DNA of 54,271 bases, taken from positions 1 through 54,271 of the forward strand of contig JACMQX010000155.1 in the NCBI GenBank assembly GCA_014376765.1, in the 5' to 3' direction. The notes beneath the pieces were generated by a model, which saw nothing but the letters and a program-made list of their open reading frames with translations, had not been told where the DNA came from and ran no database searches. This DNA is from Ramlibacter sp. (GTDB taxonomy: Bacteria > Pseudomonadota > Gammaproteobacteria > Burkholderiales > Burkholderiaceae_C). How positions within the stretch are numbered: position 1 is the first letter of the stretch; every line of letters begins with the position of its first letter. The position numbers and the translations under genes are program-made. Below, in pieces: positions 41,252 through 51,079 of the stretch.

Positions 41252-43264
41252 TCAATGCAGCGCGCGATAGATTTCTTCTGCAAGGTCGCGCGCTATACCC
41301 TCGACCGTGGCGATGTCCTCAATGCTCGCTGACGCCACGCCCCGAATGCCACCAAAGCGCTGCAGCAGGCTGGCGCGCCGCTTGGGGCCGATGCCCGGAA
41401 TGTCTTCCAGCTTGCTGCCGCCCACCCGCACCTTGGCGCGCTTGGCGCGCATGCCGGTGATGGCAAAGCGGTGCGCTTCATCGCGAATTTGCGCGACCAG
41501 CATCAGCGCGGCGGAGTCCTTGCCCAAGTAGACTTTTTCGCGGCCATTGGCAAACACCAGTTCCTCCAGCCCCACCTTGCGGCCCTCGCCTTTTTCAACA
41601 CCCACAATCACCGCCAGGTCCAGGCCCAGCTCGGAAAACACATCGCGCGCCATGCTGACCTGGCCTTTGCCGCCGTCCACCAGCACGAGGTCAGGCAGGC
41701 GCAGCGTGTTGGACTCTTTGGCTGCGGGCGGCTTCGGGTTTTCAAGCGCCGGGGCTTGAGGCGTCGCGCTTTCCGGCGGCGTGGCGTCGGGGGAGTCCCG
41801 GCCGGCTTCGGCCAGCTTGCTGTAGCGGCGCATCAACACCTGGCGCATGGCGGCGTAGTCGTCGCCCGGCGTGATGTCGTTGATGTTGAAGCGCCGGTAT
41901 TCGCTGTTTTGCATCTTGTGGTGGTGGAACACCACGCACGATGCCTGCGTTGCTTCGCCGGCCGTGTGCGAGATGTCAAAACACTCGATGCGAAAGGTGT
42001 CCAGATTGTCCGGGGCCACGTCCAGAGCGTCGACCAGCGCGCGCGTGCGGGCCTGCTGCGAGCCTTCCTCGGCCAGCAGCCGCGCCAGCTGGATGGCCGC
42101 ATTCTTCACGGCCATCTCCAGCCAGATGCGGCGCTGCTCACGCGGGTTGTGAACCGCGGCGGTCTTGACGCCGCTCTGCTCCGACAGCGCCTCCATCAGC
42201 TGCTTGCTCACGGGCTCGCTGGTAATGAGGGCCGGCGGCAGAGGCACATCAATGTAATGCTGGGCGATGAAGGCTTCCAGCACCTGCACTTCAACGCGCT
42301 GGTTTATCGCATGCTCTTTCCCCTTGCCATTCCCCTCTTCTTCGTCCTGCATGAAGATGGCATGGGCATCATCCACATGCACCGGGAAATACGCCCTGTC
42401 CCCCAGATGCCGCCCGCCACGCACCATCGCCAGATTCACGCAGGCCTTGCCGCCCAGCACCTTGACGGCGAGGATGTCCACGTCCTTGTCAGTACCCGTC
42501 TCCATCGACTGCTGGTGCAGCACCTTGGAAAGCGCCGACATCTGGTTGCGCAGCTCGGCCGCCTGCTCGAACTCCAGCCGCTCGGCATGAACCACCATGC
42601 GCTGCTCCAGCGCGTCCAGCACGGCCTGTGTGTCGCCCTGCAGAAACGCCTGGGCATTGAGCACGTCGCTGGCATAGTCAGCCGGCTCTATCAGGTTGAC
42701 GCAGGGGCCGCTGCAACGCTTGATCTGGTAGAGCAGACAGGGGCGCGTACGGTTGTTGAACACCGTGTCTTCACAGGTGCGCAGGCGGAACACCTTCTGC
42801 AGCATCAGGATCGACTCCTTCACCGCCCACGCGCTGGGGTAGGGACCGAAATACTGGTGCTTGCGGTCCACCGCGCCGCGGTAGTAAGCCATGCGGGGGA
42901 ACACCAGCGGGCGGGGCCCGCCATCGACCGCGGCCGTGATCTTGAGGTAGGGGTAGCTCTTGTCGTCCCGGAACAGGATGTTGTACTTGGGATTGAGCCG
43001 CTTGATGAGGTTGTTTTCCAGCAGCAGCGCCTCGGCCTCGGAGCGCACCACGGTGGTCTCCATCCGCGCGATCTTGCTGATCATGTGGCCGATGCGCGTG
43101 CCGCCGTGGTTCTTCTGGAAGTAGTTGGCCACGCGCTTTTTGAGGTTGCGCGCCTTGCCCACATAGAGCACCTGGCCCTCGGCATCGAAATAGCGGTACA
43201 CACCCGGCATGGCGGGCAGCGCGGCCACTTCACTCAGCAGTTGTTCAGAATGCACGTCAGACAT
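41252..43264 (-). CDS. uvrC: Excinuclease ABC subunit C (UvrC)
   Basis: 670 residues from ATG 43264, longer than the usual ~610. Seen: a GIY-YIG nuclease domain ([20 protein letters not shown]), the Cys-containing segment [19 protein letters not shown], a UVR motif, an RNase H-like C-nuclease domain ([20 protein letters not shown]), and tandem HhH ([20 protein letters not shown]). Low-complexity inserts occur around residues ~305-320 (Glu/Gly/Lys) and ~488-518 (Pro/Ala), the latter just before the VDGGKGQ strand. It makes both incisions in nucleotide excision repair. Confidence 0.96.
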   Translation of the reverse strand: MSDVHSEQLLSEVAALPAMPGVYRYFDAEGQVLYVGKARNLKKRVANYFQKNHGGTRIGHMISKIARMETTVVRSEAEALLLENNLIKRLNPKYNILFRDDKSYPYLKITAAVDGGPRPLVFPRMAYYRGAVDRKHQYFGPYPSAWAVKESILMLQKVFRLRTCEDTVFNNRTRPCLLYQIKRCSGPCVNLIEPADYASDVLNAQAFLQGDTQAVLDALEQRMVVHAERLEFEQAAELRNQMSALSKVLHQQSMETGTDKDVDILAVKVLGGKACVNLAMVRGGRHLGDRAYFPVHVDDAHAIFMQDEEEGNGKGKEHAINQRVEVQVLEAFIAQHYIDVPLPPALITSEPVSKQLMEALSEQSGVKTAAVHNPREQRRIWLEMAVKNAAIQLARLLAEEGSQQARTRALVDALDVAPDNLDTFRIECFDISHTAGEATQASCVVFHHHKMQNSEYRRFNINDITPGDDYAAMRQVLMRRYSKLAEAGRDSPDATPPESATPQAPALENPKPPAAKESNTLRLPDLVLVDGGKGQVSMARDVFSELGLDLAVIVGVEKGEGRKVGLEELVFANGREKVYLGKDSAALMLVAQIRDEAHRFAITGMRAKRAKVRVGGSKLEDIPGIGPKRRASLLQRFGGIRGVASASIEDIATVEGIARDLAEEIYRALH

Positions 43265-43322
43265 AAAACCCGTTTCACAAGATCCGTATTGTGGACAATC
43301 CGGCGTGGACAAGCGCAAACCC

Positions 43323-44426
43323 ATGCTCTGGGACATCTACTGCAAGGTCATTGACAACTTCGGCGACATCGGCGTTTGCTGGCGGCTGGCTCGCGACCTC
43401 GCCTCCCGCGGCGAGCGGGTGCGTTTGTGGGTGAACGAGCCGGTGGCGCTGGGCTGGCTGGCGCCGCAGGGGCATACGGGTGTCCAGGTGCTTGCATGGC
43501 CTGAAGCTGACGCCTTTCCAACATCTGCAGCCTCCCTCACGCCCCTGTCCCCGGTGACGCCCCTGCCCTCCGCCAAGCCTGGCGATGTCGTCATTGAAGC
43601 CTTCGGCTGCGAGCTGCCCCGCCTGGTGCAGGCCGCTATTGCGCGCAGCGCTGCTGATGGCGCCCCTGTGAGCTGGATCAACCTGGAATATCTGACGGCC
43701 GAGCCTTTTGCCGAACGCACCCACGGCCTGCCCTCTCCGGTGATGAGCGGGCTGGCAACCGGCCTGGTGAAGCACTTTTTCTACCCCGGCTTCACCGCGC
43801 GCACAGGCGGGCTCATCCTTGAGCCGGACCTGACGACCCGGCAGGCCGCGTTCAATCGTGCGGACTGGCTTGCAGGGCAAGGCATCGCATGGCGCGGTCA
43901 ACGCCTCATCTCGCTGTTTTGCTACGAGCCTGCGGCACTGCCCCTGCTGCTGGACCAGCTGGCGAATGGCGCTGAACCTGCGCTGCTGCTGGTCACGCCG
44001 GGCCGCGCCGCGCAGGCAGTCAAGGCACTGGGCCGCGAACCGTCGCAGGGCGCCCTGTCATTGCTGGAACTACCCGCCTTGCCGCAATCCGCCTTCGACG
44101 AACTCCTGTGGGCTTGCGACCTTAATTTTGTGCGGGGCGAGGACTCTTTGGTCCGCGCCCTGTGGTCGGGGAAACCGCTGGTCTGGCAGGCCTACCCTCA
44201 AAGCGATGGGGCGCATCACGCCAAGCTGGAGGCCTTTCTCAGCGCCGTGGCTGCGCCGGAATCGCTCCGGGAAATGCATCGCGCCTGGAACGCAGCAGTG
44301 CCCGCTCGGTTGCCGCCACTGGACCTGCCCGCCTGGGGGCTTGCGATGCAACAAGCGCGGGCGTCACTCTGGCTGCAAGACGACCTCACGAGCCAGCTCA
44401 TCAGATTCGTTTTGAAAAAACGTTAA
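43323..44426 (+). CDS. earP: Elongation factor P arginine rhamnosyltransferase EarP
   Basis: 367 residues from ATG 43323 (a GTG at 43305 would add six; neither has a good ribosome site). Seen: [20 protein letters not shown] with the conserved Asp pair, [62 protein letters not shown], and [20 protein letters not shown], which binds the nucleotide sugar. EarP transfers rhamnose from dTDP-rhamnose to Arg32 of EF-P. efp follows 120 bp later. Divergent from uvrC. Confidence 0.95.
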   Translation: MLWDIYCKVIDNFGDIGVCWRLARDLASRGERVRLWVNEPVALGWLAPQGHTGVQVLAWPEADAFPTSAASLTPLSPVTPLPSAKPGDVVIEAFGCELPRLVQAAIARSAADGAPVSWINLEYLTAEPFAERTHGLPSPVMSGLATGLVKHFFYPGFTARTGGLILEPDLTTRQAAFNRADWLAGQGIAWRGQRLISLFCYEPAALPLLLDQLANGAEPALLLVTPGRAAQAVKALGREPSQGALSLLELPALPQSAFDELLWACDLNFVRGEDSLVRALWSGKPLVWQAYPQSDGAHHAKLEAFLSAVAAPESLREMHRAWNAAVPARLPPLDLPAWGLAMQQARASLWLQDDLTSQLIRFVLKKR

Positions 44427-44546
44427 AATTCAAGGCTTTGCGAAACACAGCTCACCGGCCACCGCCTTACAGCCTTGTTCGCACCCCGTCGCAAGACGTG
44501 CATCGCCACCTGATGCATTGAGCGGCCAAACACCCTTCGAAACGCT

Positions 44547-45101
44547 ATGAAAATCGCTCAAGAAATCCGCGCCGGCAATGTGATCATGCACGGCAAGGAC
44601 CCGATGGTCGTCCTCAAGACCGAATACAGCCGCGGCGGCCGCAACTCTGCCACCGTGCGCATGAAGCTCAAGAGCCTGATTGCCAACTTCAACACCGAAG
44701 TGGTGTTCAAGGCGGACGACAAGATGGACCAGATCATCCTGGATAAAAAGGAGTGCACCTACTCCTACTTCGCCGACCCGATGTATGTCTGCATGGACAC
44801 CGAGTTCAACCAGTACGAAGTTGAGGCCGAGAACATGGGCGACGCGCTCAACTACCTTGAAGACGGCATGACGGTTGAAGTGGTGTTCTACGACGGCAAG
44901 GCCATCTCGGTGGAACTGCCCACCAGCGTGGAACGTGAGATCACCTGGACGGAACCTGCCGTCAAGGGCGACACATCCGGCAAGGTGCTCAAGCCGGCAA
45001 AAATAGCTACCGGCTTTGAAATCGGCGTGCCGATTTTTGTGGCCCAGGGCGACAAGGTGGAAATCGACACCCGCACGGGCGAGTACCGCAAGCGCGTCTG
45101 A
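44547..45101 (+). CDS. efp: Elongation factor P
   Basis: 184 residues. Seen: [57 protein letters not shown], and the C-terminal [20 protein letters not shown]. The tip residue is Arg32, the EarP-modified type, rather than the Lys of EpmA-modified EF-P. EF-P relieves ribosome stalling at polyproline; this window has such proteins (TonB). A terminator lies 36 bp after the stop. Confidence 0.97.
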   Translation: MKIAQEIRAGNVIMHGKDPMVVLKTEYSRGGRNSATVRMKLKSLIANFNTEVVFKADDKMDQIILDKKECTYSYFADPMYVCMDTEFNQYEVEAENMGDALNYLEDGMTVEVVFYDGKAISVELPTSVEREITWTEPAVKGDTSGKVLKPAKIATGFEIGVPIFVAQGDKVEIDTRTGEYRKRV

Positions 45102-45137
45102 TGCGCCGCGGCGAATCTTTACCTGATTGACTACACG

Positions 45138-45163
45138 AGGCTCCGAAAGGAGCCTTTTGTTTT
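45138..45163 (+). terminator. Terminator of efp
   Basis: AGGCTCC-GAAA-GGAGCCT (45138-45155) followed by TTTGTTTT. A compact GNRA-loop hairpin with a T-rich tail. Confidence 0.9.
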
Positions 45164-45186
45164 GGTCCCCCAAGTTAACCGTTGCC

Positions 45187-45993
45187 ATGGACTTCGACTT
45201 CAAGCACATCGCCGTCCCCTTTCGCATGCAGCCCGGTTTGCGGCGCATGGCGCAGGGCGAGTCGCATCTGACGCGGCTGGAGCCGGCGTCCCCGCTTGCC
45301 GTTGAAAAGCGCGCGGTGGTACAGGCGGGCCAGTGCTTTCATTCGTTGCCGGGCTTTGATCCACAACCCGCCTACCGCGCAATTTCGCAGAACGCGCAGC
45401 AACAGGGACTGGCCCCGCATCTCCAGCACACCAGCGACCTCCCCCTGGCGTTTGAAGAAGACCTGGTTGTGCTGGACGGCGACACCGGCCAGCTGACCTG
45501 GCTGTGCGTTTGCGCGCCCTCGCACTGGGCACCTGAAGAAAAGCTGGGCCTTGGCCTGGGCGCGGTTCACGCCAGCGTCGCTGACAACGCGCAGCTGATG
45601 GCAGCCACGCCGCATCTGGTCCAGCTGGCTACAGGCGGCGGGCACTGGGAGCGCTTTGTCTGGACCATCACACCCTCGGCCCGGTACGACCAGCATCCGG
45701 CCCGCCAGCCGCGCACCCCATGGCCGCAAACAGACACGCCCGCAGCCTTCGCCGCCGCCTGCTACCTGCGCGCCGAGCGGCAGACGTTTCTGCCAGTAGG
45801 CCACGGCACGAAGCAGGCAGTCTTCACCATACGCGTCATGTTGCAGCCCCTGACGCAAGCCATCCAGACACCTGAACAAGGGCGCCAGCTGCACGATTCA
45901 CTGGCGTCGATGTCCCAAGCCGTCCTCGCGTACAAAAACCTCACTGCAGCCCGCGCGCCACTGCTGGCCTGGCTGAGTGGGGACTTGGGCTGA
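45187..45993 (+). CDS. DUF3445 haem-dependent oxidative N-demethylase-like protein
   Basis: 268 residues from ATG 45187. Seen: FKHIAVPFRMQPGLRRMAQG, HTSDLPLAFEEDLVVLDGDT, LVQLATGGGHWERFVWTIT, HPARQPRTPWPQ, and the family block YLRAERQTFLPV with AVFTIRVMLQPL. DUF3445 corresponds to the haem-binding catalytic subunit of HODM-type N-demethylases such as dimethylamine monooxygenase, which work with a ferredoxin/reductase. No such partner is adjacent. Its stop overlaps the start of the AEC permease. True substrate unknown. Confidence 0.8.
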   Translation: MDFDFKHIAVPFRMQPGLRRMAQGESHLTRLEPASPLAVEKRAVVQAGQCFHSLPGFDPQPAYRAISQNAQQQGLAPHLQHTSDLPLAFEEDLVVLDGDTGQLTWLCVCAPSHWAPEEKLGLGLGAVHASVADNAQLMAATPHLVQLATGGGHWERFVWTITPSARYDQHPARQPRTPWPQTDTPAAFAAACYLRAERQTFLPVGHGTKQAVFTIRVMLQPLTQAIQTPEQGRQLHDSLASMSQAVLAYKNLTAARAPLLAWLSGDLG

Positions 45994-46871
45994 TGGAACT
46001 CCTGCAGCGCATTGCGCAGATCATCATCCCGGTGTTCTTCATCGTGGCACTCGGCTTTGTGTATGGCCGCCGCAAGGCGCCCGACCTGACCTCCTTCAAC
46101 CGCATCGTGCTGGACGTGCTTGCGCCGGTGTTGGTCTATTCAGCCCTGGCCTCCCGCGACTTTCACCTGCAGGACCATTTGCCGCTGCTGCTGGGCGGCT
46201 CACTGCTGATTGCGGGGTGCGGCCTGATCGGCTGGCTGCTCTCACGGGCTACGGGTGCACACCCGCGCACGCTGGTGCCTGTGGTCATGTTCAACAACTG
46301 CGGCAACATGGGCCTGCCGCTGGCGCTGCTGGCCTTCGGGCCTGAACATTTTGGCGCCGCAGTGGCGCTGTTTTCCGTCAGCAACCTGATTCACTTTTCG
46401 ATTGGGGCACGCATCACCAGCGCACAGGCCAGCACGCGCGAGCTGCTGCTCAGCCCCCTCATGATCGCAACAGCGCTGGGCTTTGCCAGTGCCTGGAGTG
46501 GCCTGCGGCCGCCAGCAGAGATCATGTCGGGCATGAAGCTGCTGGGCGAGGCCATGCTGCCAATGATGCTGTTTGCCTTGGGCGTGAGGCTGACAGCGCT
46601 CAGGCGCAGCTCTATTCCGCTGGGCTTGCTGGGTGCCTTTGCGCGGCCAGTGGCCGGCTTGCTGGTGGCCATTCCCCTGGCCTGGGCGCTACACCTGGAC
46701 GCAGGCGCAAGGGGCCAGTTGCTGCTGTTTGCCGCGCTGCCGCCGGCAGTTTTGCAGTTCATGCTGGCCGAACGCTACGGCCAGGAGCCCGAGAAAGTGG
46801 CCGCGATGATTTTGCTCGGCAATGCGCTGGCCGTGCTGTTCATTCCACTGGCCCTGGCGCTTGCGCTTTGA
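45993..46871 (+). CDS. AEC-family permease (auxin efflux carrier type)
   Basis: 292 residues. The ATG shares one base with the preceding TGA (TGATG), so it is coupled to the DUF3445 gene. About ten spans in two halves: IIIPVFFIVALGFVYGRRKA and LVPVVMFNNCGNMGLPLALL (the AEC N-C-G signature), then MILLGNALAVLFIPLALALA near the end. AEC proteins carry organic acids such as malate or malonate, or auxin-like acids. The pairing hints that the permease moves a substrate or product of the N-demethylase (inference). Confidence 0.88.
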   Translation: MELLQRIAQIIIPVFFIVALGFVYGRRKAPDLTSFNRIVLDVLAPVLVYSALASRDFHLQDHLPLLLGGSLLIAGCGLIGWLLSRATGAHPRTLVPVVMFNNCGNMGLPLALLAFGPEHFGAAVALFSVSNLIHFSIGARITSAQASTRELLLSPLMIATALGFASAWSGLRPPAEIMSGMKLLGEAMLPMMLFALGVRLTALRRSSIPLGLLGAFARPVAGLLVAIPLAWALHLDAGARGQLLLFAALPPAVLQFMLAERYGQEPEKVAAMILLGNALAVLFIPLALALAL

Positions 46872-46894
46872 GGCGCGCGGGGCACTGGGCCCGC

Positions 46895-47605
46895 TCAAAA
46901 CACCCGGCGGCGGAACAACAGCGTCAGCACCACCACCACGATAACCAGCAATACGGCAATCAGGCCGCCCCAGGTGATGAGCGCACGGGTTGCGGGCATG
47001 TTGACCGCTTGAGACTGCGCCGCATCGGGCCCGGGCACAGAGGGCAGCAACGCGAGCAACTCGCGGGCGGACTCCAGGCTGAACATATCCAGCGAGACGC
47101 GCTGCAGCGGCGTGTCCGGCGTGACCACCACCGCCATGGAGGGACGCAACCACAGGTCCACCCGCGAGCCCTGGGCCTGCGCTTGCCTGATCAGCCCAAG
47201 TGGAATCTTGACGCGGGTTTCCCTTGCGTCCATCAACCGGCGGACGCGGCCGGCCAGACGCAGCACATCGGAATGCACACGCACTTCCATCTCACCGTGA
47301 AAATCCGGGATCGCCAGGCCCCGGCCTGACACGCCAATCAGGCTGGCTGAGTAGGTGGCCTGCGCCAGCGAGAAGGTACCGCTGTGCGACGGATTGAATC
47401 CTGCCGGCGGGTTGAAACCCGTGGACTCGCTGCGTTTGCCCAGCAGGTCGGCCACGGAAAGTTCGGTGCCGTCGCTAGCAACCAGCACGTCCGAGCTGCT
47501 CAGCGTCTGCTTGATCCGCATGCCAACAATGGTGCGGCGATCGTACGGCCCAACGCGCTGCCCTTCGAGCACGACGTGGTATCTCGAGCTGGTGTTTACA
47601 TCCAT
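46895..47605 (-). CDS. Tail-anchored GYF-like domain protein (unknown function)
   Basis: 236 residues. Residues ~8-50 (RYHVVLEGQRVGPYDRRTIV, then IKQTLSSSDVLVASDGTE) resemble a GYF_2 domain, which binds proline-rich peptides. The middle (~75-190) is a beta-rich region with RLAGRVRRLMDARETRVKIP and VDLWLRPSMAVVVTPDTP. One C-terminal helix (ALITWGGLIAVLLVIVVVVL) is followed by LLFRRRVF, so the body should face the cytoplasm. I recognise no named family. Convergent with the AEC gene (23 bp) and divergent from the LOG gene (65 bp). Confidence 0.75.
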   Translation of the reverse strand: MDVNTSSRYHVVLEGQRVGPYDRRTIVGMRIKQTLSSSDVLVASDGTELSVADLLGKRSESTGFNPPAGFNPSHSGTFSLAQATYSASLIGVSGRGLAIPDFHGEMEVRVHSDVLRLAGRVRRLMDARETRVKIPLGLIRQAQAQGSRVDLWLRPSMAVVVTPDTPLQRVSLDMFSLESARELLALLPSVPGPDAAQSQAVNMPATRALITWGGLIAVLLVIVVVVLTLLFRRRVF

Positions 47606-47670
47606 TTTTTATCTCTCTCCAGCAGCAAGGATACCGGAGAAAGCCAGCAAATTAAGCTCAAAATACCCGC

Positions 47671-48534
47671 ATGGATTCAACACCTGACCTTCACGATCAA
47701 CGCTTGGGCGATGCCTGGGCTGCCCTAAAATCCGATTCCGGTGGAACCGTTCCGCTTGAACCCGATCCGAGGCGCCTTGCCTTTGCCGATCCGGAGTTTT
47801 TGCTGCGGCGCGAGACGCGCGGCATCCGCTTCCAGCTGGAGCTGCTCAAGCCCGATCTGGAGCAGCAGGCGCACGGTATTGAAAACACGGTGGTGGTGTT
47901 TGGCAGCGCGCGCTACCGCAGCGAAAAAGCCAGCGCCGCGCTGGTGGCGCAGGCCCAGGCCAGCGGCGATGAAAGCGAGATCACCCGCAGCCGCGCCATT
48001 GCCCGCAACGCCCACTTCTACGAACAGGCCCGTGCCTTTGGCGGCCTGGTGGCCGGTTACAGCAAAGACAAAGAGCCGGCCGACAAGCTCTTCATCTGCA
48101 CCGGCGGGGGGCCCGGCATCATGGAAGCGGCCAACCGGGGCGCGCATGAGGCTGGGGGCATCAGCGTGGGTCTGTCCATCGTGCTGCCGAAAGAGGAGGA
48201 GCCCAATCCCTACGTCACGCCGGCGCTGTGCTTCAAGTTCCATTACTTTGCGCTGCGCAAGATGCATTTCATGATGCGCGCCAAGGCACTGGTGGCGTTT
48301 CCCGGCGGCTTTGGCACGCTGGACGAACTGTTTGAAACCCTCACTCTGGTGCAGTGCCGAAAGGCCAGGCCGCTCCCGATCGTGCTGTTTGGCTCCGCTC
48401 ACTGGAAGCGCCTGATCAACCTGGACGTGCTGGTGGAAGAAGGCGCGATCTCGGCCGAGGACCTCAAGCTCTTTACCTATGCGGACGAGCCCGCAGAAGC
48501 GTGGGACTTCATCAAGGCGTTCTACAAGCTGTGA
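47671..48534 (+). CDS. LOG-family protein (TIGR00730 Rossmann fold)
   Basis: 287 residues. Seen: VVVFGSARYRSEKASAALV, LFICTGGGPGIMEAANRGAH, ALVAFPGGFGTLDELFETLT, and LPIVLFGSAHWKRLINLDVL. GGGPGIMEAA and PGGFGTLDE are the phosphate-binding and catalytic motifs of LOG cytokinin-type phosphoribohydrolases, formerly mis-called lysine decarboxylases. This long form (N-terminal ~75 residues extra) is common in bacteria; it probably cleaves nucleotide monophosphates. No Shine-Dalgarno is seen. Confidence 0.92.
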   Translation: MDSTPDLHDQRLGDAWAALKSDSGGTVPLEPDPRRLAFADPEFLLRRETRGIRFQLELLKPDLEQQAHGIENTVVVFGSARYRSEKASAALVAQAQASGDESEITRSRAIARNAHFYEQARAFGGLVAGYSKDKEPADKLFICTGGGPGIMEAANRGAHEAGGISVGLSIVLPKEEEPNPYVTPALCFKFHYFALRKMHFMMRAKALVAFPGGFGTLDELFETLTLVQCRKARPLPIVLFGSAHWKRLINLDVLVEEGAISAEDLKLFTYADEPAEAWDFIKAFYKL

Positions 48535-48550
48535 AGCTCAGCCGTGAATC

Positions 48551-49723
48551 TCAATCATGAACTGCGGCCTTGAGCTTCCACGCGACGCGGCTTCCCATCC
48601 CCACCACCGCGCCCACCACCCAGAACACGCCCCCCACCCCAACCAGCGTGCCTGCAGTGCCAAACAGCACTGGCATGGCCACGCTTGAGGCGTTGATGAA
48701 CATCAGCCGCAAGCCCAACGCCTCACCATGCCGATGCTCAGGCGTGATCTGGTGCAGCGTGCTCATGATCATGGGCTGAACCGAACCCAGCGCAAAACCC
48801 AGCAGCACCGAGCACAGGCCCATGGCCAGTGCCGCATACATGAGCGGGTACAGCGCAAACACCCCGGCCGTGACGGCCATTGCCGCGGTCAGCACCACCG
48901 GCTCGCGCAGGCGGTCAGCCACCATCGGCATGACCACCCGGATGGCTGCGGCCGCTATGGCAAACGAGCCAAGAATGCTGCCAATGACGGAAGCGCTGAG
49001 CCCGCGCTCATGGCCCAGCACCGGCACCACAAAAGTATGCACGTCCCAGCACGAAGACACCATCCAGTTCACCAGCATCAAGCGGCGGAACATGGGCTCG
49101 GCCAGCAGGTCCCAGGCTTTGGCGCGCCGGGTTGCGTCCCTGACTTCTACCGGGGGCAATTCTCGGGTATGGCGGATCCAGAACCAGCTGGCCAGTGGCA
49201 GCAGGGCCATCAGCAGGAACGCGGCGCGGTAGCCCGTCAGATCGCCCGATGTTGAACCCGCATAGTCAATCAGCAAGCCGGCACAAAACGGCCCGAGAAA
49301 GTTGGAGACCGCCGGGCCAATCGCCAGAAAGCTGAAGACCTGTTTGAGCTGCGTCGTGTTTTCCGCCGACCGGCCCACATGCCGTTGCAGCGCGATTGAA
49401 GCAGCCCCGGTGGCCCCACCCGTCAGCAAGGCGGCCAGGCACAACACCGGGAAGACGGGAAAGGCTACGGCAAGGCCCGCACCCGCCACGGCGGCCACCA
49501 CGCCGAGGGTCACCGGCAGGCGCAGCCCCTTGCGGTCGGCAAAGCGTCCGGCTGGCAGCGCCAGAAACACCTGCGTCAACGCAAACAGCGCAAGCAATAC
49601 GCCCACCGCTGCCGGGCTGTACCCCTGCTTCAGCGCCAGCAAAGGCGCGGCCATGCGGGTACCGGCCATGCAGGCGTGCAGGCAAATCTGCGCTGCAATC
49701 AGGCGGAGCAGTTCCCTGTTCAA
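48551..49723 (-). CDS. MFS transporter
   Basis: 390 residues with twelve predicted spans. Seen: AVGVLLALFALTQVFLALPA with GRFADRKGLRLPVTLGVVAA, FCAGLLIDYAGSTSGDLTGY, and AVTAGVFALYPLMYAALAMG. It resembles sugar- or drug-type exporters of the major facilitator superfamily; the substrate is unknown. The start overlaps the rmuC stop by 4 bp, so it is the last gene of the nhaD-like/ghr/rmuC run. Convergent with LOG, 16 bp apart. Confidence 0.9.
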   Translation of the reverse strand: MNRELLRLIAAQICLHACMAGTRMAAPLLALKQGYSPAAVGVLLALFALTQVFLALPAGRFADRKGLRLPVTLGVVAAVAGAGLAVAFPVFPVLCLAALLTGGATGAASIALQRHVGRSAENTTQLKQVFSFLAIGPAVSNFLGPFCAGLLIDYAGSTSGDLTGYRAAFLLMALLPLASWFWIRHTRELPPVEVRDATRRAKAWDLLAEPMFRRLMLVNWMVSSCWDVHTFVVPVLGHERGLSASVIGSILGSFAIAAAAIRVVMPMVADRLREPVVLTAAMAVTAGVFALYPLMYAALAMGLCSVLLGFALGSVQPMIMSTLHQITPEHRHGEALGLRLMFINASSVAMPVLFGTAGTLVGVGGVFWVVGAVVGMGSRVAWKLKAAVHD

Positions 49724-51075
49724 ACCTCGTCGGCGTCCTGGCCGGCACCGCCACCCATCTCCCCGCCCGGTAGCAGCCCTGCGGCCTGCTGCTCCGGCAA
49801 AGCCTCCACGGTTTTCAGAGCGCGCGTCATGACGTTGCTGCGCGTCTGCGCCTGGTCCAGCGTGTTGAGCACCGTCTGGGTCTGGGCCTTGACCTTGCTG
49901 AGCACATCGCCAAACTTGCCGAACTCGGTCTTGACGGCGCCCAGCACCTGCCAGACCTCGCTGGAGCGCTTTTCCAGCGCCAGCGTGCGAAAGCCCATCT
50001 GCAGCGAGTTGAGGATGGCCAACAAGGTGGTCGGCCCCGCCAGCGTGATGCGGTGGTCGCGCTGCAGGGCCTCCATCAGCCCGGGGCGGCGCAGCACCTC
50101 GGCATACAGGCCTTCAGTGGGCAGGAACAGGATGGCGAAGTCGGTGGTGTGCGGCGGCTCCACATATTTTTCCGCCATCGACTTGGCTTCCAGGCGGATA
50201 CGCGTCTCCAGCCCCTTGGCGGCCATCTCCACGCCCGGCGCGTCGGCCCGTTGCTGTGCGTCAAGCAGCCGCTCGTAGTCTTCGTTCGGGAATTTGGCGT
50301 CAATTGGCAGCCACAGCGGCGTGCCGGATTCGGAGCGGCCCGGCAGCTTGATGGCAAAGTCCACCATATTGCGCGTGCCTGGCCGCGTCACCACCTGGCT
50401 GGCGTACTGCTCCGCGGCAAACACATGCTCCAGCAGCGCGCCGAGCTGCGCCTCGCCGTAGATGCCGCGGCTTTTCACATTGGTCAGCAGGTGCTTCAGA
50501 TCGCCAACGCCCTGGGCCAGCGTCTGCATTTCGCCGAGGCCCTTGTGAACCTGTTCCAGCCGGTCGGCCACCTGCTTGAAGCTTTCGCCCAGCCGCGCCT
50601 CCAGCGTGGTCTGCAATTTTTCGTCCACCGTCTTGCGCATCTCGTCGAGCTTGGCGGCATTGCTTTGCTGCAGTTGGGTGAGCTGCGCCTCCAGCGTGGC
50701 GCGCACTTCGCTCATCCGCCGGGCATTGGACTCACCCAGGCCCTGCAGCTGCATCGTCAACGTGTCCGACAGCGTCTTTTGCAGCAGCGTGAGCTGCTGC
50801 CCGAAGGCGTCGATCTGCGTGTTCTGCGTGCGGGTGGCCTCCGCGCTCTGCATCACCAGCGTGTGCTGGAAGGTGGCAAAGGCCTGGGTCAACTCCTGCC
50901 GCGCGCCGCGAGAGGACTCGCTGATCTCGCGGCGCAGTTCGCGCTCGGAGCGCTCGCTCGCCGCCAGCAGTTCAGAGCGACCGGAGTCCGGCGGCTTGCG
51001 CGCCAGCAACCAGATCAGCAGCGCGAGGTTGATGAGGGCCAGCGCCAGCGCCAGCAATCCGGTGATATCGGTCAT
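49720..51075 (-). CDS. rmuC: DNA recombination protein RmuC
   Basis: 451 residues. An N-terminal membrane span (LALALALINLALLIWLLARK) and a long coiled-coil (~residues 40-190, many Gln/Leu heptads) precede the nuclease-like RmuC core: SRGIYGEAQLGALLEHVFAA, MVDFAIKLPGRSESGTPLWL, PIDAKFPNEDYERLLDAQQ, FAILFLPTEGLYAEVLRRPG, and LAGPTTLLAILNSLQMGFRT. RmuC limits inversion events at short repeats. It lies 4 bp after the hydroxyacid dehydrogenase. Confidence 0.95.
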   Translation of the reverse strand: MTDITGLLALALALINLALLIWLLARKPPDSGRSELLAASERSERELRREISESSRGARQELTQAFATFQHTLVMQSAEATRTQNTQIDAFGQQLTLLQKTLSDTLTMQLQGLGESNARRMSEVRATLEAQLTQLQQSNAAKLDEMRKTVDEKLQTTLEARLGESFKQVADRLEQVHKGLGEMQTLAQGVGDLKHLLTNVKSRGIYGEAQLGALLEHVFAAEQYASQVVTRPGTRNMVDFAIKLPGRSESGTPLWLPIDAKFPNEDYERLLDAQQRADAPGVEMAAKGLETRIRLEAKSMAEKYVEPPHTTDFAILFLPTEGLYAEVLRRPGLMEALQRDHRITLAGPTTLLAILNSLQMGFRTLALEKRSSEVWQVLGAVKTEFGKFGDVLSKVKAQTQTVLNTLDQAQTRSNVMTRALKTVEALPEQQAAGLLPGGEMGGGAGQDADEV

Positions 51076-51079
51076 GGAT

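Noticed and set aside
41471-43354. A 627-codon open frame antisense to uvrC
   Set aside because: High-GC third positions leave the opposite strand open; the translation is His/Arg/Gln-rich and lacks any domain, while uvrC is unmistakable.
48551-49723. MFS gene considered as a pseudogene because of a missing upstream part
   Set aside because: All twelve spans are present and the start overlaps rmuC in the normal coupled way.
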